Part shown: piece after piece, positions 7,026 to 15,969 of the stretch
How positions within the stretch are numbered: position 1 is the first letter of the stretch
Layout of the letters: the number at the start of each line of letters is the position of its first letter
NCBI GenBank assembly: GCA_910589035.1
Contig: CAJUSI010000059.1
Location: forward strand, 1-21,796
DNA: 21,796 nt
Direction of reading: 5' to 3'
Source of the DNA: an uncultured Acetatifactor sp.
GTDB taxonomy: Bacteria > Bacillota > Clostridia > Lachnospirales > Lachnospiraceae
Notes under the pieces: generated by a model
What the model was told of the DNA's origin: nothing
What the model saw: only the letters and a program-made list of their open reading frames with translations
Databases searched by the model: none
Position numbers and translations under genes: made by a program

Positions 7026-7080
7026 ACTCCCACAGGAATCTATGGTATTCAAAATGCCATTTGCCTGTGGGATATTTTTA
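7026..7080 (+). terminator. Rho-independent terminator of the transporter gene
   Basis: TCCCACAGG (7028-7036) pairs with CCTGTGGGA (7064-7072). An inner stem (ATGG.ATT / AAT.CCAT) extends the hairpin, and ATTTTTA follows. It lies about 30 bases after the transporter stop. Confidence 0.85.
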
Positions 7081-7265
7081 TGTATTTCGTCACGCGAATT
7101 TTCTTCTGTCTCCGGTCTTACTCCCGCTCCCGGCCCTTCGGCGAATATTTCCGGAATCCAACTCCTCATCCATAGAAAGAACAGTAAAAGCAGTTGGAGT
7201 TGCCTGATTTTTCTTAAAAACAGCAATGAAAAGCAATGAAATTTTGCGGAATGCAAGTTCACTTC

Positions 7266-7294
7266 TTGTAATTTTCCAGATGCCTGTGTATAAT
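7266..7294 (+). promoter_or_regulatory. Promoter before the AAA-ATPase/PDDEXK gene
   Basis: TTGTAA (7266-7271), a 17-base spacer and a perfect TATAAT (7289-7294). The preceding 185 bases after the transporter terminator show no gene. The promoter looks functional even though the gene behind it is damaged. Confidence 0.7.
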
Positions 7295-7364
7295 AAAAAT
7301 GAGAGAAGGCGGTGTAAAAAAGTCTGTCCTACGATTCTGAAAATAACGGTTTATACTGACGCGC

Positions 7365-7397
7365 CAGGTTCTTATCGATAATATAACCTGCTTTTTT
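7365..7397 (+). terminator. Hairpin plus T-run in the leader of the AAA-ATPase gene
   Basis: CAGGTT (7365-7370) and AACCTG (7385-7390) form a 6-bp stem around a loop that contains the palindrome TTATCGATAA. CTTTTTT follows. It sits between promoter and ribosome site, so it could be a weak terminator or attenuator of this gene. The stem is short, so activity is uncertain. Confidence 0.45.
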
Positions 7398-7412
7398 AAC
7401 GGAGGCCTATCA

Positions 7413-9031
7413 TTGAACAGTAAAGTGAAATTGCCTATCGGCGTTGTTTCGGCAAGTCCCTTAACATGAATATGCTTAAATATTTCTTCGAATACGGCTG
7501 CGATGCCGGCCTATTTGACGGCCTTGCCATACAAAAAGAACAGGGTCTGTGCGATGTGTACATGGGAAAATATCCCGTCATCTCCATCAGCTTGAAAGAT
7601 GTCAGCGCCAGAACCTTTGACGGCGCCTATTCCATGCTGCGGTCTATCATAGGAAACGAAGCCATGCGCTTTCCTTTCCTGAAACAAAGCAGCCAGCTTA
7701 CCGAAGAAGAAAAAGGACTGTACGAACAGCTGGTAGCCATAGATACCAGCGGGAAGTCGCTGTTTTTAATGTCAGAGGATGCACTGACGAACAGCCTGTT
7801 CACTTTATCTAAATTATTACACAAACATTATGGCCAAAAAGCTATACTCCTGATTGATGAATATGATGTCCCTCTGGACAAGGCGCAGCACTCCGGTTAT
7901 TACGATGAAATGGCGGGGCTGATCCGCAATCTTTTCAGCCGTGTACTGAAGAGCAACGGCAGCCTCCATCTTGCGGTGCTGACCGGATGCCTTAGAATTG
8001 CAATGTCTTCCGCAGGAAGACATTTGGAGAGTATTTTTACGGGACTCAACAACCTCCGTGTGCTGTCTATCGCTGATGTGGAATATGATGAATACTTCGG
8101 CTTTACCGATGCTGAGGTCCGGGACATGCTGCACTATTACTCACTGGATGAAAAATATGAACTGATCAAGACCTGGTACGATGGATACCGCTTTGGCAAT
8201 ACGGATGTCTACTGTCCCTGGGATGTGATCAATTACTGCGCAAAGCTTCGCGCCGACCCTGACGCTGCCCCCAGGCCTTTCTGGGTGAACACCAGCGGAA
8301 ACGACATCATCCGCACTTTCCTGCGCAAGGCAGGACCTGCTGCCAGACGGGAGCTGGAATGCCTGATAAACGGCGGCGCGGTCAGCAAGAAAATCCGCCA
8401 GGAACTTACCTATCGGGACATCTATCAGGATATGGATAACCTCTGGAGCGTCCTGTTTACTACAGGATACCTGACCCAGTGCGGCAGCAATGATGGCAGA
8501 ACCTTTCAGCTGGTAATCCCGAACCTTGAGATACGTGAAATCTTCACGGAACAGATTTATGAATGGTTTCAGGAAGAAGCCCGTAAAGACACTCCGCAGC
8601 TTGACGTTTTCTGCGCTGCATTCCCTGTGGGGGATGCAGAGACGATTGAAACTCTTTTCACCGCTTATCTGAAGAAGACCATCAGCATCCGTGATACCTG
8701 TGTCCGTAAGGAAAAAAAGGAGAATTTCTATCATGGCATACTTCTGGGGCTTTTAAGCCATCGGGAGGACTGGATTATCAGTTCCAATGCCGAGTCTGGA
8801 GCAGGCTACAGTGATATTCTGATAGAAATCGAAGACAGCAATATAGGGATTGTAATCGAGTTAAAGTATCCTGACAACGGAAACCTGGAAACAGGATGCC
8901 TGGATGCCTTGGCTCAGATTGAGGAAAAGGAGTATGCGGAACGTCTTCTGCAAAATGGGATGCAAACTGTCATCAAATACGGCATCGCCTGTTATAAAAA
9001 GACCTGTAAGGTGATTTCCACGGATTCGTAA
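7413..9031 (+). pseudogene. AAA-ATPase with PD-(D/E)XK nuclease domain, 5' deletion and frameshift
   Basis: This belongs to the large family with an N-terminal AAA-ATPase-like domain (PF09820) and a C-terminal PDDEXK_9 nuclease-like domain (PF08011), abundant in gut anaerobes and of unclear role. The main frame holds Walker B (AILLIDEYDVP), the typical LTGCLRIA...IFTGLNNL and WYDGYRFG...CPWDVINY blocks. The C-terminal nuclease core SDILIEIE...IVIELKY has D and ExK intact. The family normally begins with KLPIG and reaches RPRRFGKSLN only about 40-50 residues later. Here TTG 7413, behind GGAGG, encodes NSKVKLPIG, but the P-loop remnant RRCFGKSLNM follows at once in another frame. A deletion of roughly 100-150 bases therefore removed the region before Walker A. 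Translation could restart at ATG 7466, giving 521 residues without a P-loop. It was probably a loss of function. Confidence 0.85.
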
Positions 9032-9137
9032 TAAGAACAAAGGGCTGTCTCTACTCACATTGAAACCCGCAGGCGCCCTGCCGGCACGGCAACCCCCAAG
9101 CCATGACTGCTCTTCAGTGCTATACGAAGCTGTGCAC

Positions 9138-9183
9138 AGAAAAGGAGCTGCGCACTAATTACTTAGTATGGCAGCCCTTTTCT
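9138..9183. terminator. Bidirectional terminator hairpin
   Basis: AGAAAAGGAGCTGC (9138-9151) pairs with GCAGCCCTTTTCT (9171-9183) with one bulge, and an inner palindrome ACTAA TTAC TTAGT extends it. T-runs stand on both strands, so it can end the plus-strand AAA-ATPase transcript and the minus-strand SGNH transcript, which converge here. Confidence 0.8.
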
Positions 9184-9217
9184 TATCTTATGTTTATAAG
9201 TTTTGTAAATCCATCCG

Positions 9218-9883
9218 CTATGCCTCCCGCCAGATTTCCCCCGCATGCTTCATCCACTGATCTGCGATCATCTGGTGCCCGCATACGGTGGGGTGCACCC
9301 CGTCCCAGATCCAGTATTCCGCTTCCCTTTTCTCCAGCAGCCGGAAAAACATCTCCTGAAGAGGGACAAAGACGGCACCGTTGCGCTCCGCCAAAGTTTT
9401 GGTGATTTTCTGCAGAGGCGTAACCTCCCTCTTCCAGTCCTCGTAATCCGCCTTCCTGATACCGGAGGGCAAGGTAAAGGGCTCGCAGAGCACCAGCTTT
9501 ATCCGGGGATTTTGTTCCCTGGCCTCGTCCAGCAGGAGCTGATATATCTTCTCAAATCTCTCGGGAGAAGAACCCGTGCCGTCCTTCAGATTAAAGCCGC
9601 AGTCGTTGATTCCCACCATAATGCTGAGCACATCCGGCTTCATGCAGAGACAGTCCTCCATCCACCTGCCGTACAGATCCGAGATTCTGTTGCCGGACAG
9701 GCCCCGGTTATAAAACTGCAGATGCTCCTCCGGGTATTTTGTTCCCAGAGCGGAATTGATGAGGAAGGCATAGCCATGCCCCATCTGGTGATTCAAATCC
9801 CACTCATTCTCCTTTCCCCGCATCCGTCCTCCGTCCGTTATGGAGTCCCCCTGAAATAAAATAATTTTTCCGTCTTTTTCCAT
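9218..9883 (-). CDS. SGNH/GDSL-family hydrolase (probable carbohydrate esterase)
   Basis: A 221-residue protein with all SGNH blocks. They are GDSITDGGR with the nucleophile Ser14, GLSGNRISDL with the oxyanion Gly, GIND with Asn93, and DGVHPT with the catalytic Asp194 and His197. There is no signal peptide, so it acts in the cytoplasm. Members of this family include acetylxylan and rhamnogalacturonan acetylesterases as well as lysophospholipases. Beside a GH106-like enzyme, a GH42 enzyme and a sugar dehydrogenase, removal of acetyl groups from imported oligosaccharides is the most likely role (inference). It lies 198 bases after the dehydrogenase gene; that gap shows no gene or clear promoter. 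AAGGAAG precedes ATG 9883. A strong terminator follows. Confidence 0.88.
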   Translation of the reverse strand: MEKDGKIILFQGDSITDGGRMRGKENEWDLNHQMGHGYAFLINSALGTKYPEEHLQFYNRGLSGNRISDLYGRWMEDCLCMKPDVLSIMVGINDCGFNLKDGTGSSPERFEKIYQLLLDEAREQNPRIKLVLCEPFTLPSGIRKADYEDWKREVTPLQKITKTLAERNGAVFVPLQEMFFRLLEKREAEYWIWDGVHPTVCGHQMIADQWMKHAGEIWREA

Positions 9884-10081
9884 GATGTTTTTCTTCCTTC
9901 TTTGTTTTTTCTCTTTCCGGTCTTTTTGATAATATCACTCTATAGTCATGTCCGACTGCCTTAAAGAACGCAGAAAGCCCTCTCTCCGCCTTCCGTGCAT
10001 TTTACGCCCCATTTTTCTTCGAAACAAACATGGCCCATGAAAAAATCCATTCAGGAACTCAGAGCCGGGAAAGGCGCCGCC

Positions 10082-11128
10082 CTAGAACCGGATCACGGAC
10101 TTGATCACGTCATCCTTATGGTTCAGGCTGTATTCAATGGCTTCGATGCAGTCCTTGAAATCATACACATGGGAGACAATTTTCTTCAGGGGGATCAAAC
10201 CGCCGGCCACGGCCTGGATTGCCTTGGGGTAGAGGTTTCTGTAACGGTATACCGAATAAATGGTTCCCTCCATGGCGTTCAACGTGGCAATGTCCAGCTC
10301 CAGCACCGGTTCCGGGGAAACGCCCACCAGGGTCACCTTCCCCGCCCGCTTGATCAGGCGGCAGGTCTGCAGGGTGGTGACACGGTTTCCGGCGCATTCA
10401 TACACCTGGTCCACGCCGCCGTCCGGCAGGCTCCTTATGAACTCCTCAATATTCTCCCCCTTTGCCGCATTAAAGGTGCGTAGCGCCCCCACTTCCATGG
10501 CCTTGCCCAGTCTCTTCTCCAGCACGTCCGACACGTAGATCTCAGTGATACCCCTGGCTCTCAGGGACATGACCATGCAAAGGCCGATACAGCCGCTTCC
10601 CAGCACCACCGCCGACTCTCCGATTCTGGCGTTGGACAGCTCCGCCGCATGCATGGCCACGCAGAGGGGCTCCATCAGGCCGCCCTCCATGGTGCTCACA
10701 TGGTCCGGAAGCTTGAAGCACATATTTGCATTATGTACGCAATATTCCGAGAATACGCCCTCCTTCTCCCCGGGTATTGCCATGAATCTCACATGCTTGC
10801 ACAGATTGTAATGCCCCTCCAGGCATTCCTTACACTGGCCGCACCCCACGCCGGGCTCCAGGGCCACGCGGTCTCCCACCTTGAGACCTTCCACGCCCTC
10901 TCCCAGAGCGGTGACCACGCCTCCCGGCTCATGTCCCAGGGCCAGGGGACCGTTCAGCTCCCAGTTGGCCAGCCGGCCTTCCTGGTAGAAATGCAGATCC
11001 GAACCGCACACGCCCACATACTCCAGCTTAATCTGCACCTCTCCCTTCCCGGGCTGCGGAATCTCCCGCTCCACCCACTCTAACTGCTGCTTTCCCACCA
11101 GTACACATACCTTCATTTTTCCTTCCAC
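10082..11128 (-). CDS. Zinc-dependent polyol (sorbitol/iditol/xylitol-type) dehydrogenase
   Basis: A 348-residue medium-chain dehydrogenase. Catalytic zinc ligands are Cys41 (GVCGSD), His66/Glu67 (LGHEPGG) and Glu153 (MEPL). The structural-zinc cysteines Cys96, 99, 102 and 110 are all present. The Rossmann motif GSGCIG (177-182) with Asp201 at the end of the next strand predicts NAD+ rather than NADP+. Sequence style fits L-iditol/sorbitol or xylitol dehydrogenases, which oxidise a polyol to a ketose, but the exact substrate is open. It follows the GH106-like gene by 55 bases, so cotranscription is likely. GTG 11128 has AGGAGG 7 bases upstream; an in-frame ATG four codons later (11116) has a closer AAGGA and is an alternative start. 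Confidence 0.92.
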   Translation of the reverse strand: MEGKMKVCVLVGKQQLEWVEREIPQPGKGEVQIKLEYVGVCGSDLHFYQEGRLANWELNGPLALGHEPGGVVTALGEGVEGLKVGDRVALEPGVGCGQCKECLEGHYNLCKHVRFMAIPGEKEGVFSEYCVHNANMCFKLPDHVSTMEGGLMEPLCVAMHAAELSNARIGESAVVLGSGCIGLCMVMSLRARGITEIYVSDVLEKRLGKAMEVGALRTFNAAKGENIEEFIRSLPDGGVDQVYECAGNRVTTLQTCRLIKRAGKVTLVGVSPEPVLELDIATLNAMEGTIYSVYRYRNLYPKAIQAVAGGLIPLKKIVSHVYDFKDCIEAIEYSLNHKDDVIKSVIRF

Positions 11129-11183
11129 TGTTTTTCCTCCTGGTTTTTAAAATCCCTTTTCGGAATTCATCTACTTTTTCAGG

Positions 11184-14100
11184 TTATCCTCTTGACTCCT
11201 CCACAATAACCGGCCTCTCCATCAGCCCATAGGGAACCACCTGGTACCGCTCGGTGTAATCCGCCTCCTTCGGCTGAAAGCATGCCGCGTTAGTGTTCTT
11301 CGGATGAAGCTCCCTGTAATGCAGGGGCCCCAGCATATTCCTCGGGCTGCCCATGATCTCTATCCGGAGGATATTGTCGCCTTCTTTCAGCGCATCCGTC
11401 ATATCCAGAGTTTCCCCCAGGCTCCAGGGAATCTCATAGACTCTCTCCCTCACCGTAACCGCGGCGCAGACTCCCGCATACTCTCCCAGCTTCAGCGCCG
11501 CTGCGCACTTCCCGTCCCAATGATACTGATACTCATAGGCCACTGTTCCGCAGTAATGAAAAAGTCCCTGGGCAGTCCAGTCTCCCGGACGCAGCCGAGC
11601 CGGCATTTCACAGAGGACACGTTCCGTGTCCACCCCGAATTCTCCCAGAAGATAACAATTTTCCAGCTCCATCTCGTTGCAATACGCACAGGAGAGCACC
11701 AGATGATTCTCACCCCTGTGCAGAGCGGGAAGCACCACCGTCTCAAAGGCTTTATCCAGGAACCACCCTTCCGGTTTTGAGGGAACCTCCGCCCCGTTGC
11801 ATAGGATCCGGAACCTCCAGGGCTGCTCCAGGGCCAGCCTGCACCCTGCCAGTTCCTTTTCCGCCCTGAAAGTGAATTTCATTTCCACCGGCGTGCCGTC
11901 TTTTTCACATGCTTCATTCATCCAGAGATAGCGCTGCACCTCCGTCTCCGTCATTTCCAGCTGCCTGCGGATTTCCTTTTCCGCCCTCCAGACCTCCGTG
12001 GGGGCGGACCATTCCCCTTCTCTTATTCGATATTGGCAGAAATCCAGCGTCAGCACATTGGGCGCATTCAGGTTGATCTGAGCGTATTCCGGCAGTATGT
12101 ACTCACGTTTTTTCGCGTGTTTTCCTTCGTTGTTCCATCCTTCTTCAAAAGACTCTGCATCAGAAATCAATTCCACCACTTCCGGCTTCTCTCCCTTGCC
12201 CTCCTCCTGCCTCTCAGTCCGAATCATGTAGAGATGGGAGCCCGCCCTTTCCCAGCGGGCGGAAAAATGCCTGCCCTCCGCATTCCTGCTCCCACCGGTC
12301 AGAGGAATTCCTTCCTCCACCTTCCTGCTTTCTCCGGTTAGGGGATCCCATTCCTCCACTTCCCCTTCCCAGGGCAGAAAGACCCGGGCCTCGCAGGCCT
12401 TTTCCCGGTTGTTATTGACGGTAAAGAGCAGTATTCCCTCCTGAGTCTTTCTTGTCATTACCAAAAGCTCTCTCTGCTCCTGCCCCCGGTCATCCAGGAA
12501 GCGGCACTCCCGCATCCCCATGCTTTCCAGCACCCCGATCAGTTCCTCCTCGGACAGGCTGCGGCATCCGGGATGCTCCAGCACCCTGCGGAGGATCTCC
12601 GTATTCTCCGCATCCCCCTCCACCATAAAAGGTACAGGCTTCAGGAAAATAACCTTTCCTCCCTGCTCCAGGCACTTTAACAGCAGCTCACAGGTGGAGG
12701 CAAAGAGCGTATCCATCTGCGGCACCACCACTGCCTCGTATAACGCTTTTTCGATTCTGATTTTCCCATTTTCTGAAAACCCATGGCGCTGCATCAGCAT
12801 CTCGTCCCCCAGATCGCAGTCCATATGTTCCCGGCACAGGTTCTCCAGCAATGCATTCAGCCGGTACCCGTATTCGTTCACCGCCGGCACATCCCGCTCT
12901 TCCCGGCGGATGGGATTCCCGTAAGGATTGGTTCCCACCCTGCTCCAGGCCGTGCCCGCGGGATGAATCAGCAGCAGCTTCCTCACCGGCTCCCCCCGGG
13001 TCAGAACGGCCCCCAGCCTGGCGAAGTAATCCTCCACCACCGGGTTCTTCTCCCAGCAGGTATTATTATAGTTAAAGCTTGGCGGATAGTCCCTTTTCCT
13101 GCATCCCCGCAGAGTATACTGGGCCGTATGGGTGGTCCGCAGATTGACACCCAGTACGTACTGCCAGTCCCCCACCCATTTCTGCCCCTCCAGGGTAAAA
13201 TCCCATCCCGTGCAGCCATACGTCTCCGTCAGCACCCGCTCTTTCCCAAACTGGTGGGCCACGCTGGCGCATTGCTTCACTGTCAGATACTCCTTCGTAC
13301 TTTCCGTCAGAATATCGATTCCCGGAATGTCCTGCAGGGCATAATGGGGCATAATTGCTCCGTTCACCCTGGTGCACAGGCCGATTTTATCCTCCTGAAG
13401 GAAATGCCCGGTATAGGCTATCCCGTTGGCCCGGCACCAGTCATGTATGGTTTCGGAATACTTCTCGCTGAAGCGCTCCGCAATCGTATGCCAGTAATCA
13501 TGCCGCGTCTTCGCGCTCCGCTTTCCGTTAAAATACTGCCAGGGCAGTACGTCCAGGAAATCATAGCCTCTCCGCTCTCTGAAATACTCCCCGAAGCCAT
13601 CGGTCCAGGGAATCCATCCCCGGTTGGGCGCAAAGGAGGTATGGGTGTCCGCCAGGCTGGGTTCGTCGGTGAAAATCCCGGGAACGGCCTTCCCAAACTG
13701 CGCCCCCACGGCCTCCCTGTACTTTTCGTGGGTCAGCTCCAGAAATTTCCGCACACAGTCAGGATTCAGCTGATCCGGCGGCGTCTGTCCGTTAAACCAT
13801 CCGCTTGTCCCGGAGACCTCCAGCCTTACCGCCAGGATTCTTTCTCCCGGAAGCAGTTCTTCCGGTTCATCGGCAAAAAGTCTCCGGAATTCTGATATTT
13901 CCATGTCCTGGAAAATCCCCGCATACAAAGCCGTCAGCCCGCCCTCCTGCAGGAGAGCGGAATACTCTTCTGGCTCGCGGATCTCCAATGTCAAACCCTT
14001 ACAGCGAAACTCCTCCCCCAACGCGGGAACCTTTCCCCCCGCGGTTCCGGAGGGCCATTTATCCTCGTCATAGAGCCAGGCGTACATTCCCAGGTCCGCG

Positions 14101-14330
14101 GCCGTTTCCACCGCCACCTTTACGCACTCCATCCACTCCTCTTCCATATACGGCGTCTCCAGGCCGTTTCTGGAATGCATGAAAAAGCCCCCCATCCCGG
14201 CCTTCTTCATGCCCCGTATCTGCTCCCTCACCTCCTCCGGCTCCATCCTGGCATTCCAGGACCAGAACGGGAAGGAGCGAAAACGGGCTTCCGGATTCTG
14301 AAATTGTTGATATAATCTGCTTTTCTCCAT
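11184..14330 (-). CDS. Large glycoside hydrolase, GH106-like (alpha-L-rhamnosidase-related)
   Basis: A 1048-residue cytoplasmic protein without signal peptide. The N-terminal part is a TIM-barrel-type domain: FPFWSWNARMEPEEVREQI, MKKAGMGGFFMHSR, YAWLYDEDKWPSG and GIFTDEPSL, where Glu223 is a candidate catalytic acid. LTETYGCTGWD follows, with Glu369 as the second candidate. Then come a flavodoxin/amidotransferase-like middle domain and C-terminal beta-sandwich domains that resemble GH2-type sugar-binding modules. This arrangement fits the proteins usually annotated as glycosyl hydrolase related to GH106 alpha-L-rhamnosidases. The substrate is not proven. The AAAGG ribosome site lies 7 bases before ATG 14330. 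The 141 bases between it and the BNR gene show no feature. It is central to the cluster, and a rhamnose-containing plant oligosaccharide such as rhamnogalacturonan is a plausible target (inference). Confidence 0.8.
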   Translation of the reverse strand: MEKSRLYQQFQNPEARFRSFPFWSWNARMEPEEVREQIRGMKKAGMGGFFMHSRNGLETPYMEEEWMECVKVAVETAADLGMYAWLYDEDKWPSGTAGGKVPALGEEFRCKGLTLEIREPEEYSALLQEGGLTALYAGIFQDMEISEFRRLFADEPEELLPGERILAVRLEVSGTSGWFNGQTPPDQLNPDCVRKFLELTHEKYREAVGAQFGKAVPGIFTDEPSLADTHTSFAPNRGWIPWTDGFGEYFRERRGYDFLDVLPWQYFNGKRSAKTRHDYWHTIAERFSEKYSETIHDWCRANGIAYTGHFLQEDKIGLCTRVNGAIMPHYALQDIPGIDILTESTKEYLTVKQCASVAHQFGKERVLTETYGCTGWDFTLEGQKWVGDWQYVLGVNLRTTHTAQYTLRGCRKRDYPPSFNYNNTCWEKNPVVEDYFARLGAVLTRGEPVRKLLLIHPAGTAWSRVGTNPYGNPIRREERDVPAVNEYGYRLNALLENLCREHMDCDLGDEMLMQRHGFSENGKIRIEKALYEAVVVPQMDTLFASTCELLLKCLEQGGKVIFLKPVPFMVEGDAENTEILRRVLEHPGCRSLSEEELIGVLESMGMRECRFLDDRGQEQRELLVMTRKTQEGILLFTVNNNREKACEARVFLPWEGEVEEWDPLTGESRKVEEGIPLTGGSRNAEGRHFSARWERAGSHLYMIRTERQEEGKGEKPEVVELISDAESFEEGWNNEGKHAKKREYILPEYAQINLNAPNVLTLDFCQYRIREGEWSAPTEVWRAEKEIRRQLEMTETEVQRYLWMNEACEKDGTPVEMKFTFRAEKELAGCRLALEQPWRFRILCNGAEVPSKPEGWFLDKAFETVVLPALHRGENHLVLSCAYCNEMELENCYLLGEFGVDTERVLCEMPARLRPGDWTAQGLFHYCGTVAYEYQYHWDGKCAAALKLGEYAGVCAAVTVRERVYEIPWSLGETLDMTDALKEGDNILRIEIMGSPRNMLGPLHYRELHPKNTNAACFQPKEADYTERYQVVPYGLMERPVIVEESRG

Positions 14331-14471
14331 ATGGAAACCTTTCTGAAACTACCATGCCCGCTGCACAGCTCCGGTGCAAAGCACAGCCGTAGTCAGGCAT
14401 TTCACAATAAGTGCCTGCACGTTCAGTCGAAAATATGCCTATATAAAAATATGGTTCCGGCTTCTCCCTGG

Positions 14472-15500
14472 TCAGGGTTCATAGGTAATTCTTGCAAACG
14501 CAATCCGCTCCCTCTTCCAGGTATATGTCACGAAAATCTCATTGCGCTCATTGCAGATGATTGCGGGATATGCAAATCCTCCCACCCCATCCTCCAATAC
14601 GGCGAGCTCCTTCCACTTTGCCCCGTTGTCCTCCGAAGCCAGAAGGCTTAAGGGAGTCCTGGGACCTTTGTAATAGTTCGGCAGATTATCCACGGGATTA
14701 CATGCAAGCACCAGCCCGCCCCCCGGAAGCCGGACCAGGTCGAGCCCGCTGTTGTTGTTGGGAATATCCGTTGCGTAGGCCAGGTTCCAGGTACGCCCGT
14801 TATCCGCGGAATCGCTCCGGAAAACCTTCGAAGAAGTACTGCGCAGCAGCATATGTACCCCGCCCTCCCCATCCTGCCACATCGTGGGCTGTATAATCCC
14901 CTTGCCAAAGCAGCGGCACGGGTCATAGGGCCTGTGCAGCATTTCAATCTGATACCCTGCTCTCCTCAGGGGCACCATGGCGCTCTTCTCCCAGGTCTCC
15001 CCGCCGTCCCGGGAAATATCCACAAAGGCGTCCCAGGTTTCGCCCTCCACCGAAGCAGGCGCAAGAATATCTCCGTTTTCCAGATAAATGGGCTTATTTT
15101 TCACAGGACCCCTGCCGCCGCAGCTGTCACCCTCCACCAGCTCCCTGGGTTCGCTCCAGCTCCTGCCGCCGTCCCCGGAGGAAACCACCCATGTCTTCCA
15201 TTCCGGTATGGTCACACCGGCTTTAAAAAAGAGCAGAATCGTCCCGTCCTTCTTCTGGAACAATACCGGATTCCACAGGGGCGTCCCGCGGAAATCAACT
15301 ACACACCTGCAAGGTTCCCAACCCGCGCTCCCCCGGACGCTGGTCCAGATGCCCACATCCGGAGCTCCCTCCCAGGAACCTGCGAACCATGCGGCCAGGA
15401 TGCTTCCATCCTCAAGCTGTATCAGCGTGGAGGCATGGGCGCTGTCAAAGGGCCTGTCCTCCTCAAAAATAAATTCTTTCGTGATATTGATGACTTTCAT
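14472..15500 (-). CDS. BNR-repeat (sialidase-fold) protein, exo-sialidase-like
   Basis: A 342-residue six-bladed propeller of the BNR_2 type. Four Asp-box motifs are visible: SSGDGGRSW (about 107-115), SRDGGETW, SADNGRTW and SEDNGAKW. The opening FDSAHASTLIQLEDGSILAAW and FAGSWEGAPDVGIW are characteristic of this subfamily, which databases often call exo-alpha-sialidase. I do not see the FRIP motif of classical GH33 sialidases, so sialic acid cleavage should not be assumed; another glycosidase or lyase activity is possible. There is no signal peptide. The ribosome site is weak (GAG 6 bases before ATG 15500), and the leader contains the hexamer repeat tract, which is unusual. It is followed by the GH106-like gene. 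Confidence 0.82.
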   Translation of the reverse strand: MKVINITKEFIFEEDRPFDSAHASTLIQLEDGSILAAWFAGSWEGAPDVGIWTSVRGSAGWEPCRCVVDFRGTPLWNPVLFQKKDGTILLFFKAGVTIPEWKTWVVSSGDGGRSWSEPRELVEGDSCGGRGPVKNKPIYLENGDILAPASVEGETWDAFVDISRDGGETWEKSAMVPLRRAGYQIEMLHRPYDPCRCFGKGIIQPTMWQDGEGGVHMLLRSTSSKVFRSDSADNGRTWNLAYATDIPNNNSGLDLVRLPGGGLVLACNPVDNLPNYYKGPRTPLSLLASEDNGAKWKELAVLEDGVGGFAYPAIICNERNEIFVTYTWKRERIAFARITYEP

Positions 15501-15520
15501 TATTTCTCAATCCATATCCC

Positions 15521-15670
15521 TTCTTGTTCTTGATTTTGTTCTTGATTTTGTTTTTCTTTCTGTTCTTGTTCTTGTTTCTGTTTCTATTCTTGTTTCTGTT
15601 TCTGTTCTTGTTTCTGTTTCTGTTCTTGTTCTTGCTCTTATTCTTGTTATTGTTTTCGTTCTTGTTTTAT
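15521..15670. repeat. Hexanucleotide repeat tract (25 units, TTCTTG/TTTCTG)
   Basis: Starting at 15521 the plus strand parses into 25 consecutive six-base units without any indel. Most are TTCTTG or TTTCTG, the rest differ by one to three bases (for example ATTTTG, TTATTG). On the minus strand this is a purine-rich CAAGAA/CAGAAA leader ending about 20 bases before the BNR gene start. A stop codon (TGA at 15509-15507) separates any reading through it from that gene. The plus-strand reading is only a Leu/Phe low-complexity ORF without ribosome site. Confidence 0.9.
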
Positions 15671-15773
15671 TTTAGGCAGCCTCCCGAAATCCCTGCATCG
15701 CATTTCATGACCCTAAATACAGGAATCACCTTGTTCCTGCAAAAATTTCGAGAGACAAAGTAATCATGTAACA

Positions 15774-15966
15774 GCCTGGCTGGTGCTCATTTCCGGAAAG
15801 CATTGCTGCCCGCTTACAATCGACATTTGTAACTCCTTCCGGGCACCAGTCAAACGGTTACTGTTTTTGTAGTTCCACATCCTGTCGTTTTTTCGTTCCG
15901 CAGCTCTTTTGTTCCGCAGATTTTTCGTCCCACCGTCTTTCGTTCCGCAATTTCCGGCTGGTGCCC
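15774..15966. repeat. Inverted GGGCACCAG repeats and degenerate 16-base direct repeats
   Basis: GGGCACCAG (15841-15849) is inverted as CTGGTGCCC at 15958-15966, and a third partial copy CTGGTGCTC lies near 15780. Between them TTTCGTTCCGCA occurs at 15891, as TTTTGTTCCGCA at 15907, degenerate at 15923 and again at 15938, spaced about 16 bases. The segment contains no gene. It may be a remnant of a dispersed element or a regulatory region for the BNR gene. Confidence 0.6.
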
Positions 15967-15969
15967 TTC

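Noticed and set aside
5622..7262. 546-residue open frame on the minus strand antisense to the OFA transporter
   Set aside because: It is rich in His/Gln/Asp in a pattern typical of a mirrored membrane protein gene, has no ribosome site, runs through the transporter's terminator, and the plus strand encodes a clear MFS protein with promoter and terminator.
12783..13895. 370-residue plus-strand ORF antisense to the GH106-like gene
   Set aside because: Pro/Arg/His-rich shadow of a high-GC gene with no recognisable motif or ribosome site.
15524..15763. Hydrophobic Leu/Phe-repeat peptide on the plus strand
   Set aside because: It is the translation of the hexamer repeat, with no ribosome site. 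Real membrane proteins do not show such a two-residue pattern over 40 residues.
15891..15949. Possible CRISPR-like array (16-base spaced repeats)
   Set aside because: Repeats are only about 12 bases and degenerate, the intervals are too short for spacers, and there are no cas genes.
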